Source: Flavobacteriales bacterium (GTDB lineage Bacteria; Bacteroidota; Bacteroidia; Flavobacteriales_F; PHOS-HE28). Taken from it: a stretch of 64,000 nt of DNA. The stretch lies in contig JACJZF010000002.1 in assembly GCA_020635725.1 (NCBI GenBank), positions 310,001-374,000 of the forward strand, written 5' to 3'. The translations under genes were made by a program, and so were the position numbers. The notes under the pieces are model-generated. The model was not told the origin of the DNA. It did no database searches and was given only the letters and a program-made list of their open reading frames with translations. Below are positions 41,954 to 50,676 of this stretch, piece by piece. Within the stretch, counting starts at the first letter, position 1, and each line of letters starts with the position of its first letter.

Positions 41954-43294
41954 ATGAAGAACATCACCATCATCGGCGGCGGTCTGGTCGGAAGCCTGTT
42001 AGCCATATTCCTGGCGAAGCGCGGGCATCGTGTGAACGTGTTCGAGCGGAGGCCCGATCCGCGGAGGACGAACGTGTACGCGGGGCGCAGCATCAACCTG
42101 GTGGTGAGCCACCGCGGCTGGACAGCGCTCAAGGCCGCCGGCGTGAACGAGGCCGTGGAACGCATCGTGGTGCCGGTGTATGCCCGTATGACGCATGCGC
42201 CGGACGGCACGCTCACACGGCTGCCCTACAGCATCGATGAGCGCGCGATCCACAGCGTGAGCCGCGCCGAGCTGAACAAGGTGCTGCTCACCGAAGCGGA
42301 GAAGCTGCCGAACGTGAAACTGCACTTCGAGCATCGCTGCACGGGTGTGCACCTCGATACCGGCACGTGCATGTTCCACAACGAGGCCACGGGCGAGGCA
42401 TCGGCCACGCCGGCGGATGTGGTCTTCGGCAGCGACGGTGCCGGCAGCGCGGTGCGGCAGGAGCTCATGCGCACGCGCTTCACCTTCAGCCAGACCTACA
42501 TCGAGCACGACTACAAGGAGATCGCCTTCCCACCGAACGCCGACGGCACACCGCGCATGGACCCGCACTGCCTGCACATCTGGCCGCGACGCTGGTTCAT
42601 GATGATGGGCCTCGCCAATCAGGACGGCGGCTTCACCGGCACGCTCTTCATGCCGCATGAAGGCGAGTTCTCCTTCGATCGCATCACCGACGAGAAGGAT
42701 TTGATGCGCTTCTTCGAGGAGCACTTCCGTGATGCGATTCCCATGCTGCCTGATCTCGCCGAGCAATACTTCCGCAACCCGCAGAGCAACCTCGCCATCA
42801 TCCGCTGCGCGCCGTGGACCTATGGCGGCAAGGTGGCGCTGATCGGCGATGCGGCCCACGCCATCGTGCCCTTCTATGGCGAGGGCATGAACGCGGGCTA
42901 CGAGGATTGCAAGGTGCTGAACGACCTGCTCAATGTGCACGGCGACGACAACTGGTCCGCCGTGCTCGACGCCTACGGCAAGGCGCGCAAGCCCAACGGC
43001 GACGCCATCGCCGATCTCAGCATGCGCAACTTCGTGGAGATGCGCGACCTCGTGGCCGACCCGCGCTTCATCCTGCGCAAGAAGATCGAGGGCCGCTTGC
43101 AGCAGCGACACCCGGACAAGTGGCTGCCGCTTTACAGCCAGGTGAAGTTCAGCGACATCGGCTACCTCGATGCGTGGAACGAGGGCCTTCGCCACGACCG
43201 CATCATGGAAGAGGTGCTGGCCATGCCGGGCATCGAGGAGAAGTGGGAGAGCGAGGAGGTGGAGCGGAAGGTGTTGGGGTTGCTGGAGCATTGA
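41954..43294 (+). CDS. kmo: Kynurenine 3-monooxygenase
   Basis: 446 residues. FAD-binding 'ITIIGGGLVGSLLAIFLAKR' with GxGxxG at the N-terminus, 'GRSINLVVSHRGW', the 'GSDGAGSAVR' segment and the second FAD motif 'VALIGDAAHAIVPFYGEGMN'. It hydroxylates kynurenine. The C-terminal part has no clear membrane anchor. It follows kynU, so the pair likely works together. Confidence 0.94.
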   Translation: MKNITIIGGGLVGSLLAIFLAKRGHRVNVFERRPDPRRTNVYAGRSINLVVSHRGWTALKAAGVNEAVERIVVPVYARMTHAPDGTLTRLPYSIDERAIHSVSRAELNKVLLTEAEKLPNVKLHFEHRCTGVHLDTGTCMFHNEATGEASATPADVVFGSDGAGSAVRQELMRTRFTFSQTYIEHDYKEIAFPPNADGTPRMDPHCLHIWPRRWFMMMGLANQDGGFTGTLFMPHEGEFSFDRITDEKDLMRFFEEHFRDAIPMLPDLAEQYFRNPQSNLAIIRCAPWTYGGKVALIGDAAHAIVPFYGEGMNAGYEDCKVLNDLLNVHGDDNWSAVLDAYGKARKPNGDAIADLSMRNFVEMRDLVADPRFILRKKIEGRLQQRHPDKWLPLYSQVKFSDIGYLDAWNEGLRHDRIMEEVLAMPGIEEKWESEEVERKVLGLLEH

Positions 43295-43390
43295 TTGCCT
43301 CCGGACGCGTGCTGATCCCCACACCTCCGCGTTGACACTTTCAGCCCCGCCGCGGCGTTCTATCCCTGCGCCCCGCGCCACCTTTCGCTC

Positions 43391-44239
43391 ATGCGCCGCT
43401 TCGTTCTGCTGCTTCCCTTGCTCGTATTGCTCGCGCCCGAGCTGGCCGCGCAGCGAATCTTCCAGCGCAAGCGGCCCGACCTCATCCCGCTCGAGGGCCA
43501 GGTGAAGCGCATCGGCTGGTTCTTCGCGCCGGGCGTCACCTGGACGCACACGCGGCTGAAGAACGAGGAGGAGGAGATGTACCGCAGCGGCGATACCGTG
43601 TACAACGCCACCTACGACCCCGGTGGACGCATCGGGCTCTACTTGGAGGCTGGTGCCACCTGGTACACGCGCGATCCGGTGATCGTGGACTACTTCGATC
43701 TGGGGCTGGCCTACAAGAACCTGCGCGGGAAGGAGTCGTACGAGAGCACGTTGCTGCGCGGCGATTCAGTGGCCTCCTTCACCGGCGATGGCAAATTCGC
43801 CGAGCGCTTCATCACGCTCAGCGCGAACGCCAACAAGTTCATTCAGACCGGTAACTATCAGTTCGTGCAGCTGAGCCTCGGAGTAAACGCCGATTACCGC
43901 GTGGGCAGCGATTACGAGCATACCGGCGACCCGGTGCTGAACCAGCACGCGTTCCCGCCCGACCTGGTCACGCAGCTGCATTTCAAGCTCGGCTATGGCT
44001 TCAAGCTCACCGGCAAGCTCTTCGTCATTCCCACGTTGGAGACACCTGTCTTCAGCGTGGTGCCCGAGGACCAGGGCTTCGGGCAGCTGCAGTGGTTCAG
44101 CAGCGATTACAGGCCCATCATCTTCAGCGTGCGCTTCCTCTTCCTGCGGCCGCGCAACGGCTTCGACTGCCCGCCGCCGATCAAGCACAACGAGTTCAAG
44201 AAGAGCAAGACCTACAAGCCGGATAGCTATCACCCGTAG
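43391..44239 (+). CDS. Outer-membrane beta-barrel-like hypothetical protein
   Basis: 282 residues. Signal 'MRRFVLLLPLLVLLAPELAA'; alternating strands such as 'RIGLYLEAGATWYTRDPV' and 'LHFKLGYGFKLTGKLFV'; and the tail 'CPPPIKHNEFKKSKTYKP'. It looks like a barrel or barrel-like outer-membrane protein of Bacteroidota; function unknown. Confidence 0.7.
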   Translation: MRRFVLLLPLLVLLAPELAAQRIFQRKRPDLIPLEGQVKRIGWFFAPGVTWTHTRLKNEEEEMYRSGDTVYNATYDPGGRIGLYLEAGATWYTRDPVIVDYFDLGLAYKNLRGKESYESTLLRGDSVASFTGDGKFAERFITLSANANKFIQTGNYQFVQLSLGVNADYRVGSDYEHTGDPVLNQHAFPPDLVTQLHFKLGYGFKLTGKLFVIPTLETPVFSVVPEDQGFGQLQWFSSDYRPIIFSVRFLFLRPRNGFDCPPPIKHNEFKKSKTYKPDSYHP

Positions 44240-44250
44240 GTGCAGTGCAG

Positions 44251-44474
44251 AGTTGTCGGTTGTTAGTTGTCAGGCGAGCACGCGTGCTCCCAACCACTAG
44301 CCACTGCCAACTTTCAACGCCCAACGCCCAACGCCCAACTCCCAACTCCCAACTCCCAACTCCCAACCCCCAACTCCCAACGCCCAACCTGTCATTCCGA
44401 GCGAAGCGAAGGAACAACTCCCAACTTTCAACGCCCAACTGACAACGCCCAACTGACAACTGACAACTGACAAC
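44251..44474. repeat. Low-complexity repeat island between converging genes
   Basis: AGTTGTCGGTTGTTAGTTGT at the left is nearly the reverse complement of the CTGACAACTGACAACTGACA text at the right (three differences over 23 bp). The inside is tandem CAACGCCCAACTCCC-like 6- to 7-mers. A 30-bp dispersed unit (44391-44420) is embedded. Confidence 0.75.
44391..44420 (+). repeat. Dispersed 30-bp repeat, copy 1
   Basis: Begins GTCATTCCGAGCGAAGCGAA. Three more copies are at 61252-61281, 61324-61353 and 61398-61427. Confidence 0.8.
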
Positions 44475-44479
44475 TACCC

Positions 44480-45115
44480 CTACCTCAAGAACGGATTCAT
44501 CCTGCGCTCACGGCCGATGGTCGTTTCAGGACCATGGCCGCTGTAAACGCGCACATCGTCGCCGAGCGGAAGCAGCTGTTCCTTGATGCTGCGGATGAGG
44601 GTGTCGTAATCACCGCCGGGGAGATCGGTTCGGCCGATGCTGCCTTGGAAGAGCACGTCGCCGGAGATGACGAAGCGCTGCGCCTCGGAATAGAGGGCGA
44701 TATGGCCGGGTGCGTGGCCAGGAACGAAGAGCACCTTCAGCTCGTCGTCATTCAAGCGGATGGAGTCCCCTTCGGCGATGAAGCGCTCGGGTTCCGGCGA
44801 TGGGTCGCAAGGCACGCCGTAGAGGTCGCCTTGGCGGGGCGCCATGCGCAGCAGCGGCAGGTCGTCGCGGTGCAGCTCGGGCAGCAGTGCGTATCGCTCA
44901 TGCGCCCATGCGCAACCCAGCACGTGGTCGATGTGCGCGTGCGTGAGCACAAGACGCACCGGCTCCAGGCCGTTCTCCGCGAGCCAGCCTTCCAATTCGC
45001 GCTCCTCGGCGCTGGTCGAGCAGCCGGGGTCGACCAGGATCGCCTGCTTGCCGTCGTGCAGCACGTAGGTGTTCTCCTGGAAGGGGTTGAAGGTGAAGGC
45101 GGCGACGTTGAGCAT
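44480..45115 (-). CDS. MBL-fold hydrolase, glyoxalase II-like
   Basis: 211 residues. Zinc ligands 'LTHAHIDHVLGC', 'VPGHAPGHIALYS', 'SGDVLFQGSIGRTDLPGG' and 'YSGHGPETTIGRER'. This is the short form of the family, lacking the C-terminal glutathione-binding domain of classical GloB. The ATG at 45115 starts the typical 'LNVAAFTFNPFQENTYVL'. Confidence 0.9.
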   Translation of the reverse strand: MLNVAAFTFNPFQENTYVLHDGKQAILVDPGCSTSAEERELEGWLAENGLEPVRLVLTHAHIDHVLGCAWAHERYALLPELHRDDLPLLRMAPRQGDLYGVPCDPSPEPERFIAEGDSIRLNDDELKVLFVPGHAPGHIALYSEAQRFVISGDVLFQGSIGRTDLPGGDYDTLIRSIKEQLLPLGDDVRVYSGHGPETTIGRERRMNPFLR

Positions 45116-45185
45116 GCATCGAATTGCCGGAACTTCGCGGTCCCGCGCCTCCGGCAAGGGGTGCCAAAGTAGCTACCTTCATCGC

Positions 45186-48100
45186 GTGCGTCCCGCGCTC
45201 ATCGCCCGTACACTCGCCGTCGCCTGCGCGGTCGCTCTGGCCATTCCCGGCGCGCTGGCCCAGTTCTACTCCGGCTCGCAGCAGGAGTACGGCAAGAACC
45301 GGGTGCAGTACCAGGACTTCCTCTGGCAGCAGTACCGGTTCGCCAACATGGAGGTCTTCTTCTACAAGGAAGGCCGCGACCTCGCCCGTTATACCGCGCA
45401 GGCCGCTCAACGGCACCTGAGCGAGCTCGAGCGCGAGTTCGACTTCACCCTCGATGAGCGGCTGCAGTTCATCGTGTACAACTCGCTCACCGACTTCCGC
45501 CAGAGCAACATCGGGCTGGAGGGCATGACGGGCCAGAACAACATCGGCGGCCTCACGCGCATCGTGGGCAGCAAGATCTTCGTGTACTTCGAGGGCGACC
45601 ACACCTTGCTCGATCAGCAGATCCGGTCGGGCATCGCGCACGTGATCATCGATCAGATGATGTTCGGAGGCAATTGGCGGGAGATGATCCGCAGCGCCAC
45701 CTTCCTTACGCTGCCCGCCTGGTACACCGAGGGCATCATCAGCTACCACTCGCGACCCTGGGACGCCGCGCTCACCAACCGCGTGCGCGATGGCGTGCTC
45801 AGCGGCCGCTACGACAAGTTCAACCGGCTCGAGGGCGAGCAGGCGCGCGATGCGGGCCACATGATCTGGCGCTACGTGGCCGAGGTCTACGGTCCGGGCG
45901 TGATTCCCAATATCCTGTACATGACCCGCGTGAGCCGAAATGCGGAGAGCGGCTTCCTCTTCGTGCTGGGCGTATCGCTCAAGACCCTCACCGATGAGTG
46001 CCTCGCGTACTACAAGGGCCGCTTCGCCGATGAGGACCGCGTGCGCATGGATGTGGCCCTGGAGCCGCTGAAGATCAAGACGAGGAAGCAGCGCAACTAC
46101 AGCCAGTTCCAGCAGAGCCCTGATGGCCGATGGCTCGCATGGGTGAGCAATGAGCTGGGGCAGTACAAGGTCTTCGTGATGGAGATCGCCACGGGCAAGG
46201 TGAAGCGCATCGTGAAAGGGGAGAAGAAGCTCGACCGCATCATCGACCGCAGCTATCCGGTGCTCGCCTGGCACCCCAGCAGCAAGGCCTTGAGCTATGC
46301 CCTGGAACGCAAAGGCGAGCTCTGGCTGCGCACCTGGACCATGGACGACAACAAGACCGTGGAGCGCAACATCCTCATGCTGGAGAAGGTGCTGAGCATG
46401 GATTACAGCGCCGACGGCCGCAACCTGGTCTTCAGCGGCGTGCGCGACGGCCGCAGCGACCTCTACCTCTACTACGTGGTAGGCAACCGGCAGGAGCAGC
46501 TCACCGACGACCAATGGGATGACCTCGACCCGCATTTCGTGGATGGCGACCGCCGCATCATCTTCAGCAGCGACCGTACCGACGACACGCTGCGGACCCT
46601 GCAGGACGTGAAGCTCATCAACGGCAGCAAGGATGTGTACCTCCTGGATCTCGAAACGCGCAGCCGCCTGCTCACGCGCCTGAGCAACACGCCCGGCGTG
46701 AATGAGACGCAGCCCTTCCAGTGGGATAGCACGAGCTATGCTTTCCTGAGCGATGCCGACGGCGTGCGCAACCGCTACCGTGTGCGCTACGACAGCACCA
46801 TCAGCCACATCGACACCACGGTGCACTACCGCTACTTCACCGTGGAGGAGCGCCTCACCGACCTGCGGCGCTCGATCCTGGAGCAGGATGTGATGGCCGG
46901 CCGCGGGCGCTACACGCAGCTGATGCTCGACAAGGGCAGGTACCGCTTCTACACCGGCCGAGTGAGCAGCGAGACGCGCACGAGCCAGGCGGGAGGCGAC
47001 GAGGAGGAAGGGCCCGAAGGCAAGGCCGCGGCGAATCCCGGCTCCGTGACCGACGACATGACGCGCGTGGTGAAGGTGAGCCCGCAGCTGCCCCGCAACA
47101 CCGGCGCCGATGCGGTCGATACGCGCAAGTATGTCTTCACCGATGAGCCGCCGCCCGGCACCGCGCCGCCACCCAGCGCCAAGCCGGTGCCGCACACCGC
47201 CACGGCGCAGAGCGTCCCGGACTCCATCGCCAACCGCCCGTTCGTATACCCCGAGCAGCGCAATTACAACCTGAACTTCACCGTGGATCAGGTGGTGACG
47301 CAGGTGGACAACAGCTACTCCAACCAGTTCTACCAGCCCTTCACCGGCGAAGGCGGACTGAACCCCGGCCTGAGCGGCCTCACGCGCATGGGCATCAGCG
47401 ACCTCTTCGAGGACCACCGCATCGTGGGCGGCTTCCGCCTGGCGCTCGACCTCAACAACAACGATTACCTGATCACCTACGAGAACCTGAAGCGACGGCT
47501 GGACAAGCGCATCATCTTCCAGCGCCAGGCCTACCAGGGCATCAGCGACTTCGGCGTCACCAAGGTGCACACGCACAACGTGCGTTACCAGGTGAGCTGG
47601 CCCTACAGCGAGCTGGCCAGCGTGCGCGCCTCGGTCATGTACCGCAACGACCGCTACGTGCAGCAGAGCATCGACCCGCTGAGCCTGGTGGCGCCGAACG
47701 TGAACGACCACATGGCGGGCGCCAAGCTCGAGTACGTGTACGACAGCAGCTTGCCGCGCGGCCTCAACCTGTGGACGGGCTGGAAGCTGAAAGTCTTCGG
47801 CGAGTACTACCAGCATCCCGAGCGCAAGGGCGACATGCAGGTGGTGGGCCTCGACCTGCGCCACTCGCTCAAGGTGCACCGCGACCTCATCTGGGTCACG
47901 CGCTTCGCCGGCAGCAGCTCCTTCGGCAGCCGTCGCCTGCTGCATTTCCTCGGCGGCGTGGACAACTGGCTCTTCGCGAAGTACGACAACAGCATCCCCA
48001 TCGACTTCACGCAGAACTACTACTACCAGACCCTGGCCGTGCCCATGCGCGGCTTCTTCTACAATGCGCGCAACGGCACCAGCTTCGCCGTGTTCAACAC

Positions 48101-48437
48101 CGAGCTGCGCGTGCCCATCGTGCGCTACCTCGTGAACCGCCCCATCCGCTCCGACCTCTTCAACCACCTGCAGGTGGCGGCCTTCGCCGATGTGGGCTCC
48201 GCGTGGACTGGCAGCAGCCCCTATGCCGAGGACAACAGCTTCAACCGCGTCACCATCTACCGCAACCCGCTCACCATCACGCTCGACAGCAAGCGCGAAC
48301 CCATCGTGGCCGGTTACGGCTTCGGCCTGCGCACCCGTCTCCTGGGCTACTTCGTCCGCGCCGATTGGGCCTGGGGCATCGATGATGGTGTGATCCTGCC
48401 GCAGGTGTTCCACTTCTCCCTCAACCTCGATATCTGA
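45186..48437 (+). CDS. Large outer-membrane protein: protease-like domain, beta-propeller and barrel
   Basis: 1,083 residues from GTG 45186. Signal 'RPALIARTLAVACAVALAIP'. About 55-290: a peptidase MA-like domain with 'LPAWYTEGIISYHSR', but the HExxH is degenerate (residues 148-152 read SGIAH), so it is probably not catalytic. About 310-600: TolB-like propeller repeats ('FQQSPDGRWLAWVSNE', 'MDYSADGRNLVFSGVRDG'). About 715-1083: an Omp85-like barrel ('FNTELRVPIVRYLVNRPI', ending 'FHFSLNLDI'). Function unknown. Start alternatives exist upstream in frame but the GTG begins the signal peptide. Confidence 0.8.
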   Translation: MRPALIARTLAVACAVALAIPGALAQFYSGSQQEYGKNRVQYQDFLWQQYRFANMEVFFYKEGRDLARYTAQAAQRHLSELEREFDFTLDERLQFIVYNSLTDFRQSNIGLEGMTGQNNIGGLTRIVGSKIFVYFEGDHTLLDQQIRSGIAHVIIDQMMFGGNWREMIRSATFLTLPAWYTEGIISYHSRPWDAALTNRVRDGVLSGRYDKFNRLEGEQARDAGHMIWRYVAEVYGPGVIPNILYMTRVSRNAESGFLFVLGVSLKTLTDECLAYYKGRFADEDRVRMDVALEPLKIKTRKQRNYSQFQQSPDGRWLAWVSNELGQYKVFVMEIATGKVKRIVKGEKKLDRIIDRSYPVLAWHPSSKALSYALERKGELWLRTWTMDDNKTVERNILMLEKVLSMDYSADGRNLVFSGVRDGRSDLYLYYVVGNRQEQLTDDQWDDLDPHFVDGDRRIIFSSDRTDDTLRTLQDVKLINGSKDVYLLDLETRSRLLTRLSNTPGVNETQPFQWDSTSYAFLSDADGVRNRYRVRYDSTISHIDTTVHYRYFTVEERLTDLRRSILEQDVMAGRGRYTQLMLDKGRYRFYTGRVSSETRTSQAGGDEEEGPEGKAAANPGSVTDDMTRVVKVSPQLPRNTGADAVDTRKYVFTDEPPPGTAPPPSAKPVPHTATAQSVPDSIANRPFVYPEQRNYNLNFTVDQVVTQVDNSYSNQFYQPFTGEGGLNPGLSGLTRMGISDLFEDHRIVGGFRLALDLNNNDYLITYENLKRRLDKRIIFQRQAYQGISDFGVTKVHTHNVRYQVSWPYSELASVRASVMYRNDRYVQQSIDPLSLVAPNVNDHMAGAKLEYVYDSSLPRGLNLWTGWKLKVFGEYYQHPERKGDMQVVGLDLRHSLKVHRDLIWVTRFAGSSSFGSRRLLHFLGGVDNWLFAKYDNSIPIDFTQNYYYQTLAVPMRGFFYNARNGTSFAVFNTELRVPIVRYLVNRPIRSDLFNHLQVAAFADVGSAWTGSSPYAEDNSFNRVTIYRNPLTITLDSKREPIVAGYGFGLRTRLLGYFVRADWAWGIDDGVILPQVFHFSLNLDI

Positions 48438-48440
48438 CGG

Positions 48441-48809
48441 ATGGACGGACAGACTATCGGACTGCTCATTGTCGTCGGGCTGCTCGCGGGCATCCTGAGC
48501 GGCTTCGTCGGTGTAGGCGGTGGCATCATCATGGTGCCCGCGCTCATCTGGCTGCTGGGCTACAATCAGCACCAGGCACAAGGCACCAGTTTGGCGGTGC
48601 TCATGCTGCCCGTGGTGGCCTTGGCCGTGCGCAACTATTGGAAGGCCGGGCTGCTCGATTGGCGCGTGGTGGCCGTGATCGCTGGCGCCTTCGTGGCCGG
48701 TGGTTATTTCGGCAGCAAGGGTGCATTGGCCCTGCCGGCCGAGACCGTGAAACGCGTCTTCGGCGTGGTCATGCTCTTCGCGGCCATCAAGCTCATCTTC
48801 GGCAAGTGA
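48441..48809 (+). CDS. Half-size TSUP permease
   Basis: 122 residues with four membrane helices and one TSUP motif 'GILSGFVGVGGGIIMVPALI'. Full TSUP proteins have two such halves (about 250 residues), so this one must dimerise or be a short family type. It overlaps the amidohydrolase start by GTGA. Confidence 0.8.
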   Translation: MDGQTIGLLIVVGLLAGILSGFVGVGGGIIMVPALIWLLGYNQHQAQGTSLAVLMLPVVALAVRNYWKAGLLDWRVVAVIAGAFVAGGYFGSKGALALPAETVKRVFGVVMLFAAIKLIFGK

Positions 48810-50020
48810 AGGAGCGCATCCGGCAGGTCCTCGCGGCGCTCATGCCCGAGATGATCGCATGGCGGCGCCACCTGCACCGGCATCCCGAACTGAGCTACCA
48901 GGAGCGCGATACCGCTGCCTTCATCGCTGAAACGCTGCGGAAGGAAGGCATTGAGCTGCGCGACGGCGTGGCAAAATTGACGCCCGATGCGCCTGGCACC
49001 GGCGTGATCGCCTTCGTGCGCGGGACGAAGTCTCCGAGCGCGCGCACCATCGCCTTGCGCGCCGATACCGATGCGCTGCCGATCCAGGAATCGGGCAAGC
49101 CCGACTATTGCTCCACGCATGCGGGCGTGATGCATGCCTGCGGTCACGATGCGCACACCGCGATGGTGCTCGGCTCCGGCATCGCGTTGCACCGCCTGCG
49201 CGCGGAATGGAGCGGCACCGTCATGCTCGTGTTCCAACCGGGCGAGGAGAAGGAACCGGGCGGCGCCTCGCTGCTGATCAAGGAAGGCGTGTTCGATGAT
49301 CCCAAGCCTTCGGGCATCATCGGACAGCACGTGACACCGGAGCTGGCCGTGGGCAAGCTCGGGTTCCGAAGCGGACCTTTCATGGCAGCGGCCGATGAAC
49401 TCTACATCACCGTGAAGGGGAAGGGCGGCCACGCGGCGCAACGCGACAAGCTCGTGGACCCGATCCTCATCGCGGCGCGGCTGCTGCCTGCGCTTTATCA
49501 AGAAGCGCAACGCCTGCGTCCTGAGGGGCAGCCCATGGTGATCAGCTTCGGCAAGCTGGTCGCGAACGGCGCCACCAACATCGTCCCGGAGACGGTGACG
49601 ATCGATGGCACTATGCGCACCTTCGATGAGGCTTTCCGCGCGCGGCTTCACCTGCGGCTCGCCGAATCATGCGCTGAGGTGGCGCGATCCATGAATGGTG
49701 AAGCTGAGCTGCGCATTGTCAAGGGTTCGCCGGTGGTACACAACGACCCGGCACTTACCGAGCGCCTGCGTCAGGTGGCCATGGAACTGGTGGGCGCGGA
49801 GAACGTGGTGGAGATGGACATCCGCATGGGCGGCGAGGACTTCGCCTACTACACGCAGGTGATGCCCGGCTGCTTCTACCGCTTGGGAACAGGCAACCCC
49901 ACGAAACCCGGCACGCAGAGCGGCTTGCACACCGCGGCCTTCGACATCGATGAAGATGCTTTGGCGATCGGGGCGGGGATGATGGTGATGGGGGCGCTGG
50001 GGGAGTTACGGCAGGGCTAA
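48806..50020 (+). CDS. M20-family amidohydrolase
   Basis: 404 residues from GTG 48806, which overlaps the TSUP stop. Motifs: 'WRRHLHRHPELSYQE', 'ALRADTDALPIQE', 'HACGHDAHTAMVLG', 'VFQPGEEKEPGGASL' and 'MGGEDFAYYTQVMPG'. It belongs to the group that removes acyl groups from amino acids (hippurate or N-acyl amino acid hydrolases). Fragments of the 3' end of a related gene occur at 58602-58680 and 58781-58870. Confidence 0.92.
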   Translation: MKERIRQVLAALMPEMIAWRRHLHRHPELSYQERDTAAFIAETLRKEGIELRDGVAKLTPDAPGTGVIAFVRGTKSPSARTIALRADTDALPIQESGKPDYCSTHAGVMHACGHDAHTAMVLGSGIALHRLRAEWSGTVMLVFQPGEEKEPGGASLLIKEGVFDDPKPSGIIGQHVTPELAVGKLGFRSGPFMAAADELYITVKGKGGHAAQRDKLVDPILIAARLLPALYQEAQRLRPEGQPMVISFGKLVANGATNIVPETVTIDGTMRTFDEAFRARLHLRLAESCAEVARSMNGEAELRIVKGSPVVHNDPALTERLRQVAMELVGAENVVEMDIRMGGEDFAYYTQVMPGCFYRLGTGNPTKPGTQSGLHTAAFDIDEDALAIGAGMMVMGALGELRQG

Positions 50021-50027
50021 GCAACGC

Positions 50028-50405
50028 CTAGCGGTCTGTTCTACCCCCCCCCCGCGAGCTCTTCAGCAAGGACTCCAGCATATCGGTCATCCGGCTGAGC
50101 ACGTCCAAGGCTTTGGCCCGCCAGTTCTCCTCCACCTCGGCCGAGGGCTTCGTGCCGTTATTCATGTGGATGACACGCGGAGACCCCTGATCGGCGGCCT
50201 GCTGTTTCTGAGGGTCCTCCTGCTCGAACCAGTCGTAGGCATTAATGGCATACGCGCTGTTCAGCCGATCAATCACCTGGTGCGGCATGGGTTCTCCGCG
50301 TTCCCAGCGGCTGATGCGGCTTGCGTCCACATGCAGCGTATGCGCCAGGTCAGCCTGGGTGAGTCCATGCTCCCGGCGGAATTGCTTGAGTCGTTCAGCG
50401 AACAT
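50028..50405 (-). CDS. XRE-family transcriptional regulator
   Basis: 125 residues. The N-terminal helix-turn-helix reads 'FRREHGLTQADLAHTLHVDA' then 'SRISRWERGEPMPH', a Cro/C1-type fold. The C-terminal helix 'KALDVLSRMTDMLESLLKSS' may dimerise. Near the end it crosses ten consecutive G (50053-50044), so slippage would change the last residues. A phased palindrome array lies 116-202 bp upstream of its start. Confidence 0.85.
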   Translation of the reverse strand: MFAERLKQFRREHGLTQADLAHTLHVDASRISRWERGEPMPHQVIDRLNSAYAINAYDWFEQEDPQKQQAADQGSPRVIHMNNGTKPSAEVEENWRAKALDVLSRMTDMLESLLKSSRGGGRTDR

Positions 50406-50520
50406 GCAGCACGATTTTCAGCGGGAGAGCAGTCCGACGACAAAATAGCATTCTGTAACGAACCAGACGGCGCCTTCGGGCCAAGTTGCCTGCATTCTAT
50501 ACCTCTCTGAGGGCAGGAAC

Positions 50521-50617
50521 TTGCGCTCGACTTGCGCAAAGCGCAAGAAACCTGCGAAAAACGCAAGAAGATCTGCGAAGTACGCAAGGAACTTGCGGAA
50601 TTCGCATGGGATATGCG
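50521..50617. promoter_or_regulatory. Helically phased array of palindromes (operator-like)
   Basis: Four sites of the form YTGCG-N5-CGCAW start at 50532, 50552, 50573 and 50593, spaced 20, 21 and 20 bp, about two turns of DNA. The first is perfect (CTTGCGC-AAA-GCGCAAG). Half-sites TTGCG (50521) and ATGCG (50613) lie at each end. The array lies between the divergent XRE gene and the giant secreted-protein gene. Confidence 0.7.
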
Positions 50618-50676
50618 CGAATGGATCCGAAAGGTTTGGGCAAGGTCATAAGGCCGAAACCAAAACCCTTTGGAAC

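Noticed and set aside
44898..48581. Minus-strand open frame of 1,227 codons
   Set aside because: It is antisense to the protease-like/propeller/barrel gene, is His/Val/Ala-rich without domains, and results from the GC-rich codon bias of the real gene.
50521..50676. 52-codon extension of the giant secreted protein
   Set aside because: It would translate the palindrome array and place the signal peptide internally; ATG 50677 starts the signal peptide.
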